From: Clostridiaceae bacterium JG1575
GTDB lineage: Bacteria; Bacillota; Clostridia; Clostridiales; Clostridiaceae
DNA: 64,000 bases
Assembly: GCA_002838815.1 (NCBI GenBank)
Contig: LQGW01000031.1
Location: 62,001 to 126,000 of the forward strand
Direction: 5' to 3'
Shown: positions 62,585 to 64,000 of the stretch, in pieces
Layout of the letters: each line of letters opens with the position of its first letter
Numbering within the stretch: the stretch's first letter is position 1
Translations under genes and position numbers: made by a program
Notes under the pieces: generated by a model
What the model was told of the DNA's origin: nothing
What the model saw: only the letters and a program-made list of their open reading frames with translations
Database searches by the model: none

Positions 62585-62640
62585 ATTATAGTTTAACACG
62601 GTAAACGATTTGATTATAGACATCACACACAAGTTTACAA
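62585..62640 (-). promoter_or_regulatory. spoVG promoter region with two TATAAT boxes
   Basis: Minus strand: TTGTAA (62640-62635), 16-base spacer, TATAAT (62618-62613); a second TATAAT lies at 62590-62585 with no clear -35. Confidence 0.65.
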
Positions 62641-62645
62641 CTTTG

Positions 62646-63485
62646 TTAAATTTTTTCCCCACAGAGACCTTGAACTATCGATTTAGAGGGTTTTATGTTG
62701 ATTTTCCCACTTTCTTCTATTCCGTAATAATCACAGAAGTTGATCAACGGGACCCCAATCTCTTTTTCTATTTCCTTGTTGTCCACCATGACCCCCACCC
62801 CTAAAAGGGTGGATTCAAACTCCGAGAGCAGATCCTTGATGCCCCGCACCGTGCCGCCCCCGCGCAAAAAGTCGTCGATGAATAAGAGACGGGCATTGGG
62901 CCGGATGCTCCGTTTTGAGAGGCTCATCACAGAAAGCATTCCCTGATTGCCGGTGAGGTAATTGATGGACACCGCGGTGCCCTCGGTGATCTTGGTGTTC
63001 CGGCGCACCACGATGAGGCCCACCCCCAGACAGCGAGCCACCTCATAGGCCAGCGGAATCCCCTTGGTTTCCACCGTGATGATGTAGTCGGGCGCCAGGG
63101 ACTGAAAACAGGCGCTTAAAATTGCGCCGGCCTTGGCCATGATGCGGGGATTCTGCATGAGGTCCGTCACGTATAAAAAGTTCCCGGGAACAATTCGCGA
63201 CGGATCCTTCAAATACATTAAAAAATCCGCCAAAAACCGATCTCGATCGCTATTGGGGACCTCCACCAAGTACTTTACGCCGCCACTGGCTCCGGCCATG
63301 GTTTCCACTCGGCCTTCATGAAAATGCTCCAACGCATCCCGCACCAGAACAAGATCCTCGGAAATGGTGGATTTGGCCGCCCCAAAACGCTCGGCAAAGG
63401 AATTCAGTGAAATGATGCGGTTGGGGTGATCCAACAGCGTCTTGGTAATGATGGAAATTCGGGTATTTCGGGAAATTTTATCCAA
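62646..63485 (-). CDS. purR: Purine operon repressor PurR (Bacillus type)
   Basis: A 279-residue repressor with an N-terminal winged helix (ISLNSFAERFGAAKSTISEDL) and a phosphoribosyltransferase-like domain whose PRPP loop reads LLFIDDFLRGGGTVRG. PRPP binding releases it from DNA. The frame runs to 63551, but TTG 63485, 7 bases after AAGAGGA, gives MDKISRNTRISIITK, matching PurR N-termini, so I use it. The longer version would run past the -10 box. Confidence 0.93.
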   Translation of the reverse strand: MDKISRNTRISIITKTLLDHPNRIISLNSFAERFGAAKSTISEDLVLVRDALEHFHEGRVETMAGASGGVKYLVEVPNSDRDRFLADFLMYLKDPSRIVPGNFLYVTDLMQNPRIMAKAGAILSACFQSLAPDYIITVETKGIPLAYEVARCLGVGLIVVRRNTKITEGTAVSINYLTGNQGMLSVMSLSKRSIRPNARLLFIDDFLRGGGTVRGIKDLLSEFESTLLGVGVMVDNKEIEKEIGVPLINFCDYYGIEESGKINIKPSKSIVQGLCGEKI

Positions 63486-63517
63486 TATATCGTCCTCTTT
63501 TGCGTCTAATTTCCCTG

Positions 63518-63546
63518 ATTGTATCGAAACCTCGTACAATAAGCAA
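63518..63546 (-). promoter_or_regulatory. purR promoter
   Basis: Minus strand: TTGCTT (63546-63541), 17-base spacer, TACAAT (63523-63518). It gives a transcript starting about 25 bases before the TTG start codon. Confidence 0.7.
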
Positions 63547-63581
63547 GACAAGGACTCCGAACGTTCGGAATCCTTGTCTTG
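63544..63581. terminator. Hairpin between the aminotransferase gene and purR
   Basis: Two 18-base arms (63544-63561 with 63564-63581) that pair with one mismatch and a 2-base loop. It probably ends the aminotransferase transcript; its foot overlaps the purR -35 box by three bases. The T tail is weak. Confidence 0.65.
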
Positions 63582-63645
63582 AAATCATCTGCTGATGCGG
63601 TGGCCCAGGGCCCCGCGTCCATAGCTCCTAGGGGTTTGGCGATGT

Positions 63646-64000
63646 TTAGTCCAGCGGAACCTCGACGACCCAGCCTTCAGGTCCTTGGATGTCTCCAAAC
63701 TGAATGCCCAGCATGGTGTCGTAGAGCTTTCTTGTGATGGGCCCCACTTCCGTCTCCGAGAAGAATACGTGGTGATCCCCGCGATAATCAATGGCGCCGA
63801 TGGGGCTGATGACGGCTGCGGTTCCGCAAGCTCCTGCTTCCGCAAATTCATCCAACCGATCGATAAAGCAGTCTCTTTCCGACGCCTTTAGCCCAAGGTA
63901 TTCCTTCGCCAAATGAAGCAGCGAATATTTCGTGATGGACGGTAGGATGGATGGGGAGATGGGGGTTACAAATTCATTGTTCTTCGTGATGCCAAAGAAG
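63646..64000 (-). CDS. ilvE: Branched-chain amino acid aminotransferase, C-terminal part
   Basis: Fold-type IV PLP enzyme that makes Val, Leu and Ile from their keto acids or degrades them. Only the last 117 residues are in the window; the frame is open to the edge. Family marks are FFGITKNNEFVTP, SPSILPSITK, DEFAEAGACGTAAVISP (the EAGACGTAAVI phosphate-binding motif) and YDTMLGIQFGDI near the end. It reads into a hairpin ahead of purR. Confidence 0.93.
   Translation of the reverse strand, partial: FFGITKNNEFVTPISPSILPSITKYSLLHLAKEYLGLKASERDCFIDRLDEFAEAGACGTAAVISPIGAIDYRGDHHVFFSETEVGPITRKLYDTMLGIQFGDIQGPEGWVVEVPLD

Overview
The window looks like a chromosomal stretch of an anaerobic, probably non-sporulating Firmicute of moderate GC content (Clostridia or Tissierellia-like is my best guess; this is an inference). 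Supporting signs are a type 1B dihydroorotate dehydrogenase (PyrK/PyrD), a PyrR-type pyr attenuator, a Bacillus-type PurR, SpoVG, PrsA-like lipoproteins, consensus AAGGAGG ribosome sites, many Rho-independent terminators and a 2-hydroxyacyl-CoA dehydratase-type activase. TTG start codons appear in several genes, always behind a good ribosome site.

Layout. 1-212: 5' end of a membrane protein that runs off the window. 358-4520: pyrBCKD on the minus strand behind a sigma-A promoter, PyrR-binding motif and attenuator. 4583-12342: a mixed stretch (PatB/MalY lyase, charged hypothetical, M20 hydrolase, DUF1846 protein, Na/Pi cotransporter with PhoU domain, TetR). 12553-24520: minus-strand carbohydrate block: MFS porter, PfkB sugar kinase, PTS EIICB, an unusual HbpS/UPF0303-M20 fusion hydrolase, an Rpe-like epimerase, a PRD-type regulator and a GH2 beta-galactosidase. 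24825-34205: plus-strand galactose block: mglBAC, galK, galE, galT, galM and a LacI-family regulator, i.e. high-affinity uptake plus a complete Leloir pathway. 34380-37669: activase, two dehydratase-like subunits and a DUF3343 protein. 38051-42347: TetR-controlled pair of ABC exporter-fold half-transporters. 42603-45133: XRE regulator, a gene-poor stretch, three tRNA genes and another TetR.

45346-64000 (all minus) matches the Bacillus purR-spoVG-glmU-prs-pth-mfd-mazG-rqcP-divIC-yabR order. Differences are an acetyltransferase-only GlmU, a phosphoglycerate mutase-like gene, a PhoPR-type two-component system followed by an HtrA-fold protein that has lost its whole catalytic triad, and two PrsA-like lipoproteins in tandem. 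No spoVT, yabP, yabQ or spoIIE is seen. The window ends inside a branched-chain aminotransferase gene.

Functional picture: lactose or other beta-galactosides could be split by LacZ and the galactose processed by the gal operon, while the PTS block probably handles a second, unidentified glycoside that carries an amide bond. The most unusual items are the fusion hydrolase with its PTS block, the catalytically dead HtrA-like protein next to a sensor kinase, the dehydratase-like cluster, and a TetR gene whose conserved N-terminus has no standard start codon.
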